DNA from: Rhizophagus clarus
Lineage: Eukaryota; Glomeromycota; Glomeromycetes; Glomerales; Glomeraceae
Direction of reading: 5' to 3'
DNA length: 64,000 nucleotides
NCBI GenBank assembly: GCA_015698045.1
Contig: BLAL01000011.1
Location: forward strand, 436,501-500,500
The translations under genes and the position numbers were made by a program. The stretch's first letter is position 1. Each line of letters begins with the position of its first letter. Below the pieces are notes generated by a model. It had not been told where the DNA came from, did no database searches, and saw only the letters and a program-made list of their open reading frames with translations. Positions 46,720-56,393 of the stretch are shown piece by piece.

Positions 46720-48170
46720 TTTAATAAAAAAAAAACGATTTCTCTTTAATCGTTTTAATAAAAAAAAATGGAAAAAAACGATTACTTATTAATCGTTTTA
46801 ATAAAAAAAACGGGAATAAACGATTACTTATTAATCGTTTAATAAAAAAACGATTTTAACTTTTTTTTAATTCGTTAATTCGTTTAATAAAAAAAACGTT
46901 TTGTAACGTTTTTTTTTTAGTCATTTAAAAAAATGCCTTTTAACGTTTTTTTTTAATTCGTTTAAAAAACTTTTTTTTAACTGTTTGAAAAAAAAAAACG
47001 ATTTTTAACGTTTTTTTTAAAATCGTTTAACGTTTTTTATAAAAAAAAACGATTTTTAACGTCTTTTTTAAATCGTTTAAATAAAAAAGACGATTTTGAC
47101 GTTTTGTTTTTAAAAATTGTTTTAATAAAAAACGATTTTAGCGGGTTTTCCCCTAAATCGTTTAATAAAAACGTTTTTTTCCCTAAATTTTTTAATAAAA
47201 AAAAAACGATTTAACGTTTTTTCTAAATCGTTTAATTAAAAAACGATTTTAATTTCTTTTAAATCGTTAATAAAAAAAATGATTCCGGCGTTTTTTTAAG
47301 CGTTTTTTTTTTAAGTTAAACGTTTAAAAAAGCGGTTTTTTTTAAGTTAAATGTTTAAAAAAGCGGTTTTTTTTAAGTTAAACGCTTAAAAAAAGCGTTT
47401 TTTTTCAAGTCTAAAACGTTTTTTTTGTCATTTAAAAAAAAACGATTTTTAACGTTTTTTTTAAATCATTTAATAAAAAAAAAACGATTTTAACGTTTTT
47501 TTAAATCTTTAATAAAAAAACGATTATCGGTTGCCATTTTTTTTTATAAAAAAGAGCGCCTTTTTTAGATCGTTTAATAAAAAAAACGATTATTAACGTT
47601 TTCTTAAAATCGTTTAACGTTTTTTTATAAAAAAAAAACAATTTTTAACGTCTTTTTTAAATCGTTTAAATAAAAAAGACGATTTTGACGTTTTGTTTTT
47701 AAAAATTGGTTTAATAAAAAACGATTTTAGCAGGTTTTCCCCTAAATCGTTTAATAAAAACGTTTTTTTCCCTTAATTTTTTAATAAAAAAAAACGATTT
47801 AACGTTTTTTCTATATCGTTTAATTAAAAAACGATTTTAATTTCTTTTTTAAATCGTTAATAAAAAAAATGATTCCGGCGTTTTTTTAAGCGTTTTTTTT
47901 TTAAGTTAAAAAAAGCGTTTTTTTTAAGTTTAAAACGCTTAAAAAAGCGTTTTTTTTTTAAGTTTAAAACACTTAGATCGTTTTTTTTTTTTATTAAAAC
48001 GATTTAAGCGTTTAATTTTAAAAAAAAACGCTTTTTTAAGATAAAAAAAAAGTTTCAAAATCGTTTTAGCAAAAAAAAAAAAGGATCAAAAATCGTTTTA
48101 ATAAAAATCGTTTAATAAAAAAACGATTTAACGTTTTTTTTTAAAAATCATTTAATAAAAAAAATGATTT
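46720..48170. repeat. Palindromic AAACGATTTT/AATCGTTT arrays
   Basis: Short inverted motifs (TTTAATCGTTT, AAAAAACGATTTTAACG, TTAAGCGTTTTTT) alternate for ~1.45 kb, able to form many hairpins. A ~270-bp block at 47031-47305 is repeated at about 47615-47890, including GTTTTCCCCTAAATCG and ATGATTCCGGCG. Non-coding. Confidence 0.8.
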
Positions 48171-48637
48171 TTAATATAATCAATCAACTGTCGAAATGCA
48201 TTACGTCTGTCGAAATGCATTGCGGCTGTCGAAATTCTGCCGAAATAATTACGGTTACGTCAATTAGGATTCGGCACAGCTGCATCTAATTCGCGGAAAA
48301 GTATAACCTCCACTCAAAAGTCCGGTTTGTAATTTCGTCCGGCGTTCCTACAGAAAAAAGAAAGAAATGTTAGAAACGTTTCTTTATTTGCCAACTTGCT
48401 TCATGTGTAAGTCCAGTCCGGCATCCTAAAAATAAAAGATTTGGATCTAATCTGTGAACTGCAGATGCCGAAACTATATGTATATCATATGATATACTAC
48501 GCCGAAATGCCAAAACAGTTTTGGCAGTTTTGGCAGTTTCGGCATTTCGGCATTTTTAGGTGCTTGCCGAAACCTAGTTTTGGCAGTTTCGGCAGTTTCG
48601 GCATGCCGAAACTCCCTAGTTTCGGCAAGCAACCTTA

Positions 48638-48885
48638 GATGAAGCAGAAGTACCAGTAAGCATTTCAAACATTTTGGTCATGGTTGAGGAGATAGATTGA
48701 AAGGATGATTTCATTTCATTTTGTTGAGTCAGAAGAGTTTGAATTTGAGTGTCTGATTGGCGAAGGTTATGAGTGTCTTGGATAAGTTCAGCTTCTTGAT
48801 CAGAGTCATCAGCGCTCTTAACGCGTTTCTTGGCTTGGTTAGGTGAGGAAGCTGAAGAGGATTGTGCAAGGGATTTTTTCTTCAT
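48638..48885 (-). pseudogene. LINE ORF1, middle segment
   Basis: This open segment (MKKKSLAQSSSASSPNQ.., then NLRQSDTQIQTLLTQQNEMK, ending TKMFEMLTGTSAS) is hydrophilic and coiled-coil-like. Its apparent ATG at 48885 is not a real start: the frame joins the ORF1 segment at 56394 once element A and one TCATG copy are removed, and continues at its other end across the hAT-like element. Confidence 0.75.
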
Positions 48886-48886
48886 G

Positions 48887-49796
48887 AGTAGGGCAAATCT
48901 GGGGGTTCTGGGACAAAATTACCATATAGCTATAAAAGGAGTAAGCCCCTCCCAGCTTAATTCCCGATATAGAAATTTAAGTAATCTATTTTAGGATCCA
49001 AACCCATATTTGCCCAGCAAGAAACATATCGAAAACTAATATAGAATTCAGACTTAAAATCAAGCTGGGCTCAAATCCTGTTAACATACCCATCTTGCCC
49101 AAATTTGATGTTTAAAAGCCAAAGGAGAGCACCATCATTGTTAACGAGCTGGCCAAATTTTAATTCCAAATAAGATAACAAAAAAAGTATGCCATCCAGC
49201 TTGCCACCAAAAAGTCAGATGAGCATCGATGACCAAAGTGTCCGAGCATGCTCATCTGATGGTCCTTCAAGCAAAATAAGCATACCAGATTTAATGTTAT
49301 CCTAGAATGAATTCTAAAACTGATTCATTGTAGTAAACAAAATAAAAAATTTACACCTAAGCCTGTCTTAGGTGTAAATTTTTTTGTATACGAATAACTA
49401 AACCAAAAAGCTATAGCATAAGTTCTATCATACAAATATTTTTCAATATACAGGAAACCAATCTGAAGTCATTTCCTTTACACAATCATTAGGGCAAAAA
49501 GTCCAACCTTAGGTGTAAAAAAAAATTTCACCCGGCTAAGTCTAACATTAGGTGTAAATTTTTTGTATACGAATAACTAAACCAAAAAAGCTATAGCATA
49601 AGTTCTATCATACCAATAATATTTCAATATACAGGAAACCATTCCGAAGTCATTTCCTTTACGCAAACATTAGGACAAAAGTCAAACCTTAGGTGTAAAA
49701 AAAAATTTCACCTAACTAAGTCTCACTATTAGGGTAGGCAGAGCAAGTATACAAGATATGTTCACGAGAAAGTATAACCATGAGGTGAAAAAAAAA
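48887..49796. repeat. Left terminal inverted repeat of element A
   Basis: It pairs with 55486-56393. It contains two tandem sub-repeats (about 49367-49535 and 49540-49700) with ACCTTAGGTGTAAAAAAAAA and TTTTTTGTATACGAATAAC, plus a hairpin at 49346-49385 (TTTACACCTAAG/CTTAGGTGTAAA). Similarity between arms stops after CCATGAGGTGAAAAAAAAAT. Confidence 0.9.
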
Positions 49797-50137
49797 TCCT
49801 CCCAATAGCATACTACTTAGGTAGCAAGAGAAAACAAGCATGAGGAGGAGCAGAGCGATGACGAATGCACGTTTGATATAGGAGAATAAGTATAAGCAGG
49901 CAAAGCCCTTTAAGGCGACGCCAGTGAATATGCATTCGACCATATGCTACCATATTCTAATGTATGCAATATATGAGGCAAATAAGAATGCCAAAATATG
50001 TTAACCTCTGCAACGCACTATCGGCAAGTCTTACCAAACAGTAACCACAGACAGCGAAGCAAAGCGGAGCATGTATACAAGATAAGTCAACCTCTGCAAT
50101 GCACCGCACCTAAAGGTGTAAATTTTTTTCGAAAAGG
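49797..50137. other. Unique left spacer of element A
   Basis: It holds CCTCCCAATAGCATAC (49799), also present in element B at 59668, and two copies of a CAACCTCTGCAA.GCAC motif (~50004, ~50088). No gene; probably 3' region of the zinc protein gene. Confidence 0.5.
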
Positions 50138-50380
50138 TTACTCCCTATTATACGTACCTAAGGCTCTATCACGAAGCCTATTAATATACTGAGTCACATA
50201 ATAACTGTTAGCATGCTTCCTACAAAGGCCGGGTTCAGAGCTAGTTGGCTTACCACAAACATTACAAGGAAGACGCTTTCTAGATTTCCAATGTTCATGA
50301 CATCCTTCAGGCCGACGGCAGGTCCGTGCACAGATACCACCAGTTCTAAGTAAATAGTTGCAAGAATATTCGCCTATCAT
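50138..50380 (-). CDS. Small zinc-binding protein of element A
   Basis: The 80-residue frame from ATG 50380 has Cys/His pairs: CNYLLRTGGICARTC, GCHEHW, PCNVCGKPTSSEPGLCRKH, then YINRLRDRALGTYNRE. A start further up (50479) is open but lies under the divergent neighbour, so 50380 is preferred. Element B has a counterpart at 58591-58767 sharing CG(K/R)PT and RD(K/R)AL. The 81-bp gap to the plus-strand gene at 50462 is a likely shared promoter. Role unknown. Confidence 0.7.
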   Translation of the reverse strand: MIGEYSCNYLLRTGGICARTCRRPEGCHEHWKSRKRLPCNVCGKPTSSEPGLCRKHANSYYVTQYINRLRDRALGTYNRE

Positions 50381-50461
50381 AGTAATAAGAAATAAATATT
50401 TTATTTTAAACAAAAGATCTTGTAATATTAATACAAGCACCGGAGTAGCAAAACTTTTACA

Positions 50462-50845
50462 ATGAGTACACAAAATCAATTAGCTGATACCAAGCCCACA
50501 TATCAGGAAATCGAACAAGCATTAATAAATGTAGTCAAAGCTGGCATCTATTATAGAAGGCCAAAGGAAGGTAAATTCATGCAATCATATAAAGAAAGGA
50601 TCAAAAAATTACGTCAGGCAAAGGAACCACAAGAATATGTATTAAAATTAGCCATGACGATATTTCCCAATAAAGATAAATATGATAAAATCATGGATGA
50701 TTATAAATCATGGTATGGACAAGATCCAAAGATTCTTAATTCAATTATAGAATTATACAAGCTATACCATAAATTAGCTAAAGATTATTTTGTTACAGAA
50801 GACAAAGTTAATGAAGAGACAGAAGACTTCCTATCATCACTTTAG
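50462..50845 (+). CDS. 127-residue hypothetical protein of element A
   Basis: Charged, mainly helical protein (YQEIEQALINVVKAGIYYRR, FPNKDKYDKIMDDYKSWYGQ, acidic C-terminus). No family recognised. Start ATG in ACAATGAGTAC; it ends 4 bp before the end of the convergent integrase gene at 50850. No obvious counterpart in element B. Confidence 0.7.
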   Translation: MSTQNQLADTKPTYQEIEQALINVVKAGIYYRRPKEGKFMQSYKERIKKLRQAKEPQEYVLKLAMTIFPNKDKYDKIMDDYKSWYGQDPKILNSIIELYKLYHKLAKDYFVTEDKVNEETEDFLSSL

Positions 50846-50849
50846 AAAT

Positions 50850-51961
50850 TTATTTTGTAAGAATCCACTGAGGAGGTAATTCCGTATCAAAGGGAATAAC
50901 CATCAATTCTTCTCGAACAAAAGATCTTTGTGGGCCATTACCATCATCATCTTCCAGCCAATATAATACTGGCTGATTTTTTTGCACCATAGATTCAAGA
51001 ATATGATAAATATGAGGAGACCAATTTAAATCACCAGCACGACGTCTTCCACCCTCCAATTCACCAGGATAAAGTAAATAACGAACAAGAACATCACTAG
51101 AAAGCTTCTCTTCATCAAAACCAATTGGACCATCACGAGAATAAGAAGGCTTAGCAAAGACCTCTTCTTTTTCAATAGCCTCAACAGGAGAAATACCAAT
51201 CTGACGTGTGATAGAATTATTAATATCCTCAACAACTAAAGACAAATTCTTAACCCAAGCCCTAGAACGAACATTTAAATGCAAAGACAAGAGATCAGAA
51301 GCATCCTGGGAAGGAAATAGTTTTTCAACCAAAGTACGATTATATCTCTCAACAATACCCATAGTATGCTTAGATTTAGCCTTCTGAATTTTCACGCCAT
51401 GCTCTCTCATTAATTTCTCACAATCACCCCTAAACTCTGGCCCCTTATCAGTGATTAATAATTTCGGCCAGACCAGAGGAATTTCAGGATCATCATAAAT
51501 TTTCTCAAGTGCTCGAGCAATAGTCTTTGAAGTTAAGATTCCCTCTCTATCCTTGACACTATATGCACCAATAGGATTGATGCTTTATATCTAGAAGCAA
51601 CATCCACTACATTAAGACAAAAAAGATAAGTAATTCGTCCTACTTTATCATAAGGCATATAAAGAATATCTGCCTGATGGACTTCATTGGGTGTAGTAAT
51701 AGAGGTAAAACTTGCACAAGGAATATATCTAGGACGTGGCATATGTATTTGGTGTACAGCCTGTCTCTCAAGCCAGTCATTCACTTCATCAATAGTAAAA
51801 TCATATCCAGCCTTAATAGAAGCTTCAAACAATTTTTTAGCATTTCGATGATAACCAATAGGCTGATAATAAATCTTTTTCAAAGCAATAGAAATATCAA
51901 GATTTCGAGCCTCACCAGAATCTATAGGAATAATAGGTAACAATGGGGGTTGAGCAGACAT
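50850..51961 (-). CDS. DDE integrase of element A (Polinton/Ginger-like), with one frameshift
   Basis: The frame from 51961 has an N-terminal helical region (YYQPIGYHRNAKKLFEASIK, DWLERQAVHQ) and the first acidic residue in VHQADILYMPYD (~98). A 1-nt frameshift near 51578 follows ASRYKASI; the next frame carries LLITDKGPEFRG and HTMGIVERYNRTLVEKL. Thus D, D and E are present, by my count with 32 residues between the last two. The C-terminal part (AGDLNWSPHIYHILES, QPVLYWLEDDDG, REELMVIP) resembles Polinton-type integrases, where a W/PVTY/L..EEL module follows the core. No chromodomain. Its start codon overlaps that of the divergent gag gene. Confidence 0.82.
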
Positions 51962-53937
51962 ATCTTGATCAGCTAAATAGCAACTTTGATCTAGGGATAA
52001 AGTTAGTACAAAAGAAAATTCACAAACTAGAAGAGGAAATTAAAGCCTGTGAGCGATATATTTCTCATCTTGAAAAGAATCTACAATCTTATGATGATGA
52101 AGTTAATCAGCTAAAGGATAAATGTAAGGTTATTCTAGGTGAACTTAAAAAATGTCAGGATCACCTGGAGCTAAAAGAAGAGGCATTAGTTATTCAAGAT
52201 AATCGAATTATCCAGCTAGAAGACATAATAGATAAACTTAAATCTTGTATACAAGAATTATCTAAATCTAGTAATAAACATTCTAAAGAAGAAGAACGAC
52301 CAGAGAAAGAAAATATGGCCATACCTGATATTTTAATAAATATCGCTACAGCACTAGATCGGGTAGAGGCATATATTGATGGAGATACATCATTTAACCC
52401 TAAAAATACATTAAATGGTATACGAATTTCATTAACAACTGCTCGTGGACTTATGCAAAGACATGCTCAAGATGCTATTAACATGCAAGGTTTATACCGT
52501 TTAGCTAATGATCGAATCAATAATGGCCTTAGGAATGATTTAACAACTACTAGAAATCAATGTCTTCGAAGAGCTCAGCTACTGACTTTAGCATATAATA
52601 ATGAGGTAAATGAGCGTCGACGTTGGTGGCAAATAGCACAGGATAGGCAAACTAATGGACAAAGGATAGCCTTAAGAAAGCAAAATCGAATAAATGTATT
52701 AATAGGAGAAAAAGCTATTCTTCAGCGAATAAATCAGAGACGCAAAGCAGAGGCAGAATTAGCAGAATTCAATCGGGCATTTGTATTTAATAGATACCAA
52801 AAATGGAAGGGTAGGGAATTAAATTCACGACAAATTATCTTGAATTTACAAAACAATCCATTATTAGCAAATATGGCAAACTTAGTAGATGTACACAAAC
52901 TCATAGATCCACAACTTGCATCCCTCCCATATTATGATGGACAAGAAGAGCCAGATTCATATTATGCAAAACTTAGAAATATAAATGAATCAGCCCGGCC
53001 AATGGCTGTTGCACTTTTTAATGCTGGTGCAAGAGCTGATAAAATGAAAGGAAAGATGACAGGTAAATTTCATCCTGTTCCAGCAACTAATCCATATAAT
53101 GCAAATAATGTAATTAATAATGAACCTGAATTCCTGAATTGGCTACAAGGCAAGTATCGTGAAGTAATGGTTGGAACTAATCAAGATGCTATGAGAGCAC
53201 TTATGACAGAAAGATTCTCTACAATGGATACAGCAGATACTTATGAAAAGAGAATTAAACCATATGCCCAAGGACTTGTTTATGCTGATATTTTACCATA
53301 TCTATATACCCATATGCCTCAATATATAGAAATGAGACTTAGACATGCTAATCCACCTGATTTGGGTACTTTCTTTACAGATTTACGAAGAATTTGGTTA
53401 GAAAGTAGGGGGCGAATTCCAGAACAGCAACCTTATTCCAACCAGGCTTTACCCACTCAACCACAAAAAGATGATTTTAAAATTCGTCTAGCAAAAGATT
53501 TGGGTTATACAGGAATAGGAACAGATGATGATACATTAGAAAAGTTTATTTATGAAGAACTTAAAAAGAGATTAGGAGGTCAAACAGCTCATGTTAGAAA
53601 GAGCCCTTTTACACCAAAAAGTGCATATGCCACAAAGAAGGTTGTTAGAAAGATAGTGCCAAGTAAAGCATCAAGTAAACTTGTCCGGCATTGCTCAGTA
53701 TGTGGAAAGGCTGGACATACAAAGGTTAATTGCCCCAGACTAAAGCGGACTAAAAAAGTTAATTATGTATACCAAAATGAGGAAGAAGATCCTGAAGACT
53801 CTGAAGATTCTGAAGAATACATATTGGAAGAAGATTCTGAAGAAGAAATTGAAGATGATAATGAGGATGATATTGATGACGAATCACGAAATTGCTATGC
53901 TTTAAAAAAAAAGTGGTGCGAAGTGGAGTACCTATAA
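51943..53937 (+). CDS. Gag-like protein of element A
   Basis: 664 residues: a coiled coil at about 10-120 (HKLEEEIKACERYISHLEKN..), a basic region, a capsid-like helical domain at ~300-500 (LASLPYYDGQEEPDSYYAKL, MTGKFHPVPATNPYN, EFLNWLQGKYREVMVG, RFSTMDTADTYEKRI) and a zinc knuckle CSVCGKAGHTKVNC at ~584, then an acidic tail. This is the architecture of retrotransposon Gag. The start ATG (51943) overlaps the divergent integrase start. Near the 3' end a TTTAAAA heptamer (53901-53907) lies in the correct phase for -1 shifting into protease. Confidence 0.85.
   Translation: MGVEQTYLDQLNSNFDLGIKLVQKKIHKLEEEIKACERYISHLEKNLQSYDDEVNQLKDKCKVILGELKKCQDHLELKEEALVIQDNRIIQLEDIIDKLKSCIQELSKSSNKHSKEEERPEKENMAIPDILINIATALDRVEAYIDGDTSFNPKNTLNGIRISLTTARGLMQRHAQDAINMQGLYRLANDRINNGLRNDLTTTRNQCLRRAQLLTLAYNNEVNERRRWWQIAQDRQTNGQRIALRKQNRINVLIGEKAILQRINQRRKAEAELAEFNRAFVFNRYQKWKGRELNSRQIILNLQNNPLLANMANLVDVHKLIDPQLASLPYYDGQEEPDSYYAKLRNINESARPMAVALFNAGARADKMKGKMTGKFHPVPATNPYNANNVINNEPEFLNWLQGKYREVMVGTNQDAMRALMTERFSTMDTADTYEKRIKPYAQGLVYADILPYLYTHMPQYIEMRLRHANPPDLGTFFTDLRRIWLESRGRIPEQQPYSNQALPTQPQKDDFKIRLAKDLGYTGIGTDDDTLEKFIYEELKKRLGGQTAHVRKSPFTPKSAYATKKVVRKIVPSKASSKLVRHCSVCGKAGHTKVNCPRLKRTKKVNYVYQNEEEDPEDSEDSEEYILEEDSEEEIEDDNEDDIDDESRNCYALKKKWCEVEYL
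53901..53907 (+). promoter_or_regulatory. Candidate -1 ribosomal frameshift site, Gag to protease
   Basis: T TTA AAA is read in the Gag zero frame (codon 654 is TTA), the canonical X XXY YYZ form. The -1 frame enters the protease ORF, which has no ATG of its own near this point; Gag ends 30 nt further on. Confidence 0.7.
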
Positions 53938-54977
53938 AAAAGAGTATCAAATCAAAAGAAGGAACCACCAAGAAGTCCCCTACTTCCAAATCTCGTACTA
54001 GTAATATAGCCATAGCTACAGATCTAATGTATCAAATAGCATTAAAATCGTCAATAGCATCATTAGTCCCTCATTGTCCTAGAGAGATTCTTATAGAAAT
54101 TTCAAAATTTATTAATATGATATTCCCCAAAATAAAAGACCATTGCTTGAATACAGAAATGCCAAATGATACGGTTAAAAGAAGGGAATTAGCATGGGAA
54201 AATGTTACAAAAAAATTTCAAGATATCTTATTTCCACTAATACAGGCCACAAATACCGAACAGAAGCTTCTTTTACAAGTTCCAGAAAATAATAATGAAA
54301 CTGTTCCAAATGCTCCCAGCCCAAATGAAGATATAGTTATAGCAGATTCTACTAAAATAAAGGAAATTAATGCTACATCCTCTAGCTATGCTAAACCAGA
54401 GAGCATTCAACTAGATTATGCCATTAAGGCTTATGCTACAGCTCAAAAAAAAAATAGCCAAATATATTGGCCAAAGCCCTTGGAGATAAATTTTCTTCAA
54501 ATAAAGGATGCCGATGATGTTGCAACCATCTCATGTAAGGTAGGGGATATAACTATACCATATGCAATGATTGATAGTGGATCAGATTCATCAATATTCT
54601 CAGAAAATGTTGCTATTCATTTGGGTCAAAAAATAAATAGAAAGAAGATTCATCGACTTAATGGGGTTGCAAGTAAGTCTCATTCTCTTGGTACGGTTGA
54701 TAGTGTTCCTGTAACTATAGAGGATAAGGAAAATAGAGATACCATTTCAGATGAATTTTCTGTCGTCCCTACAGAATATGATGATAATGGAAATGAGTTA
54801 TCACTATTTATTCTTGGAACAAAATGGCAACATCGGGCAGGATGGGAACCCTTAGTAAAGGGAGAATTTAAGACAATCCGAAATGGAAAGACTATTACCA
54901 TCCCCCTATCAGTTCACAAGTCTCAGCGTAATGTCTTCACTGTAGGGAAGGGGCCAGAACCTGTAAAAAAAAACTAG
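53901..54977 (+). CDS. Retropepsin-like aspartic protease of element A
   Basis: The frame (open from 53892) has a helical N-terminal region and a retropepsin core with IPYAMIDSGSDSSIFS (Asp at about ORF residue 228), HRLNGVASKSHSLG and LFILGTKW. Single-domain retropepsins act as dimers and process Gag polyproteins. No ATG starts the frame near Gag, so expression by -1 frameshift is inferred. A second slippery run precedes its stop. Confidence 0.8.
   Translation, partial: FKKKVVRSGVPIKKSIKSKEGTTKKSPTSKSRTSNIAIATDLMYQIALKSSIASLVPHCPREILIEISKFINMIFPKIKDHCLNTEMPNDTVKRRELAWENVTKKFQDILFPLIQATNTEQKLLLQVPENNNETVPNAPSPNEDIVIADSTKIKEINATSSSYAKPESIQLDYAIKAYATAQKKNSQIYWPKPLEINFLQIKDADDVATISCKVGDITIPYAMIDSGSDSSIFSENVAIHLGQKINRKKIHRLNGVASKSHSLGTVDSVPVTIEDKENRDTISDEFSVVPTEYDDNGNELSLFILGTKWQHRAGWEPLVKGEFKTIRNGKTITIPLSVHKSQRNVFTVGKGPEPVKKN
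54968..54974 (+). promoter_or_regulatory. Candidate second -1 frameshift site, protease to zinc finger
   Basis: A AAA AAC is in phase with the protease frame and is immediately followed by its TAG stop. It is a known retroviral slippery heptamer type. The -1 frame leads straight into CMHCGKEF of the zinc finger. Confidence 0.65.
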
Positions 54978-55231
54978 CAGACCGTACATGCATGCATTGT
55001 GGTAAAGAATTCTGTTATCCATCTGTTTTAAAGCGTCATTTAAGATTAAAAAATATGTGCAGTAAACAGGCTAATCAAGAAACTGATCGGGTTAGTCCAA
55101 CAAGTGATCGGGTTAGTCCAACAAGTGATCGGGTTAGTCCAACAAGTGATCAGGTTAGACCTGCAAGTAATCAGATTAGTGATCAGTTTAATGAAAAAAA
55201 TACTGTACCTATTCGTCTATCACTGGCTTAG
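54974..55231 (+). CDS. C2HC zinc finger with SDRVSPT repeats (element A)
   Basis: Read in the -1 frame from the slippery run, this gives CMHCGKEFCYPSVLKRHLRL then KNMC, a Cys-Cys-His-Cys finger, and three SDRVSPT heptads. The first finger Cys lies one codon upstream of the only early ATG (54992). Starting there would break the finger, which favours production as a frameshift extension of the protease. Element B has a similar finger at 58893. It ends 4 bp inside the convergent ORF at 55228. Confidence 0.65.
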   Translation, partial: LADRTCMHCGKEFCYPSVLKRHLRLKNMCSKQANQETDRVSPTSDRVSPTSDRVSPTSDQVRPASNQISDQFNEKNTVPIRLSLA

Positions 55232-55461
55232 ACACGCACCCGGAAAGTATATTTTTTTCGAATACTTATATTATCCTTTGCTTTTTCCCGTTGTTTAGCC
55301 CAAAATTCAGTATCATAGTGAGAAAGATATGAACTTGGCTCAATTGTCGCATCTCTTCCACTATGGGGTTCATAAGAAATAATCCTATCATTAAGAGTTA
55401 TGATCTTTAGATCTTTGGCAAAGATAACATCTTCTAAATCCTTATACCTTTGCTCAGCCAA
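55228..55461 (-). CDS. 77-codon hypothetical ORF beside the right TIR of element A
   Basis: Charged protein (EQRYKDLEDVIFAKDLKIIT, DTEFWAKQREKAKDN). There is no ATG in frame (the open frame starts at TTG 55461; a stop lies just upstream next to an A9 run). Expression may need splicing or frameshift, or it may be a remnant. Convergent with the zinc finger ORF. Confidence 0.4.
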   Translation of the reverse strand: MAEQRYKDLEDVIFAKDLKIITLNDRIISYEPHSGRDATIEPSSYLSHYDTEFWAKQREKAKDNISIRKKYTFRVRV

Positions 55462-55485
55462 TTTTTTTATATTATTCTTATCATT

Positions 55486-56393
55486 TTTTTTTCACCTCAT
55501 GGTTATACTTTCTCGTGAACATATCTTGTATACTTGCTCTGCCTACCCTAATAGTGAGACTTAGTTAGGTGAAATTTTTTTTTACACCTAAGGTTTGACT
55601 TTTGTCCTAATGTTTGCGTAAAGGAAATGACTTCAGAATGGTTTCCTGTATATTGAAATATTATTGGTATGATAGAACTTATGCTATAGCTTTTTTGGTT
55701 TAGTTATTCGTATACAAAAAATTTACACCTAATGTTAGACTTAGCCGGGTGAAATTTTTTTTTACACCTAAGGTTGGACTTTTTGCCCTAATGATTGTGT
55801 AAAGGAAATGACTTCAGATTGGTTTCCTGTATATTGAAAAATATTTGTATGATAGAACTTATGCTATAGCTTTTTGGTTTAGTTATTCGTATACAAAAAA
55901 ATTTACACCTAAGACAGGCTTAGGTGTAAATTTTTTATTTTGTTTACTACAATGAATCAGTTTTAGAATTCATTCTAGGATAACATTAAATCTGGTATGC
56001 TTATTTTGCTTGAAGGACCATCAGATGAGCATGCTCGGACACTTTGGTCATCGATGCTCATCTGACTTTTTGGTGGCAAGCTGGATGGCATACTTTTTTT
56101 GTTATCTTATTTGGAATTAAAATTTGGCCAGCTTGTTAACAATGATGGTGCTCTCCTTTGGCTTTTAAACATCAAATTTGGGCAAGATGGGTATGTTAAC
56201 AGGATTTGAGCCCAGCTTGATTTTAAGTCTGAATTCTATATTAGTTTTCGATATGTTTCTTGCTGGGCAAATATGGGTTTGGATCCTAAAATAGATTACT
56301 TAAATTTCTATATCGGGAATTAAGCTGGGAGGGGCTTACTCCTTTTATAGCTATATGGTAATTTTGTCCCAGAACCCCCAGATTTGCCCTACT
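55486..56393. repeat. Right terminal inverted repeat of element A
   Basis: It is the near-identical inverse of 48887-49796. It includes the same hairpin and the same pair of TTAGGTG sub-repeats. Confidence 0.9.

Larger units (their letters stand above)
45858..48637. mobile_element. 2.78-kb non-autonomous hAT-like element
   Basis: The ends are TAAAGTTGCCTGCCGAAACT and, inverted, TAAGGTTGCTTGCCGAAACT, fitting YARNG. The perfect 8-bp target duplication GATGAAGC lies at 45850-45857 and 48638-48645. Subterminal GCCGAAA/TTTCGGC motifs are massed at 45895-46030 and 48500-48630 in both orientations. No transposase: the interior is tandem repeats. It interrupts LINE ORF1 in frame, so it inserted after the LINE. 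Confidence 0.92.
48887..56393. mobile_element. Element A: TIR-bounded Gag-Pro-integrase transposon without RT
   Basis: Inverted ends AGTAGGGCAAATCTGGGGGT on both sides extend as ~910-bp terminal inverted repeats. The 5-bp target duplication TCATG is at 48882-48886 and 56394-56398. Only a few differences were found between arms (for example GAGCTGG against AAGCTGG), so insertion was recent. The interior is densely coding on both strands: zinc protein, 127-residue ORF, DDE integrase, Gag, retropepsin, zinc finger, 77-codon ORF. There is no space for a reverse transcriptase, DNA polymerase or ATPase. Confidence 0.9.

Noticed and set aside
48887-56393. LTR retrotransposon with inverted LTRs
   Set aside because: The ~910-bp repeats are inverted, the ends fit a single insertion with a 5-bp TSD, and no reverse transcriptase can be placed.
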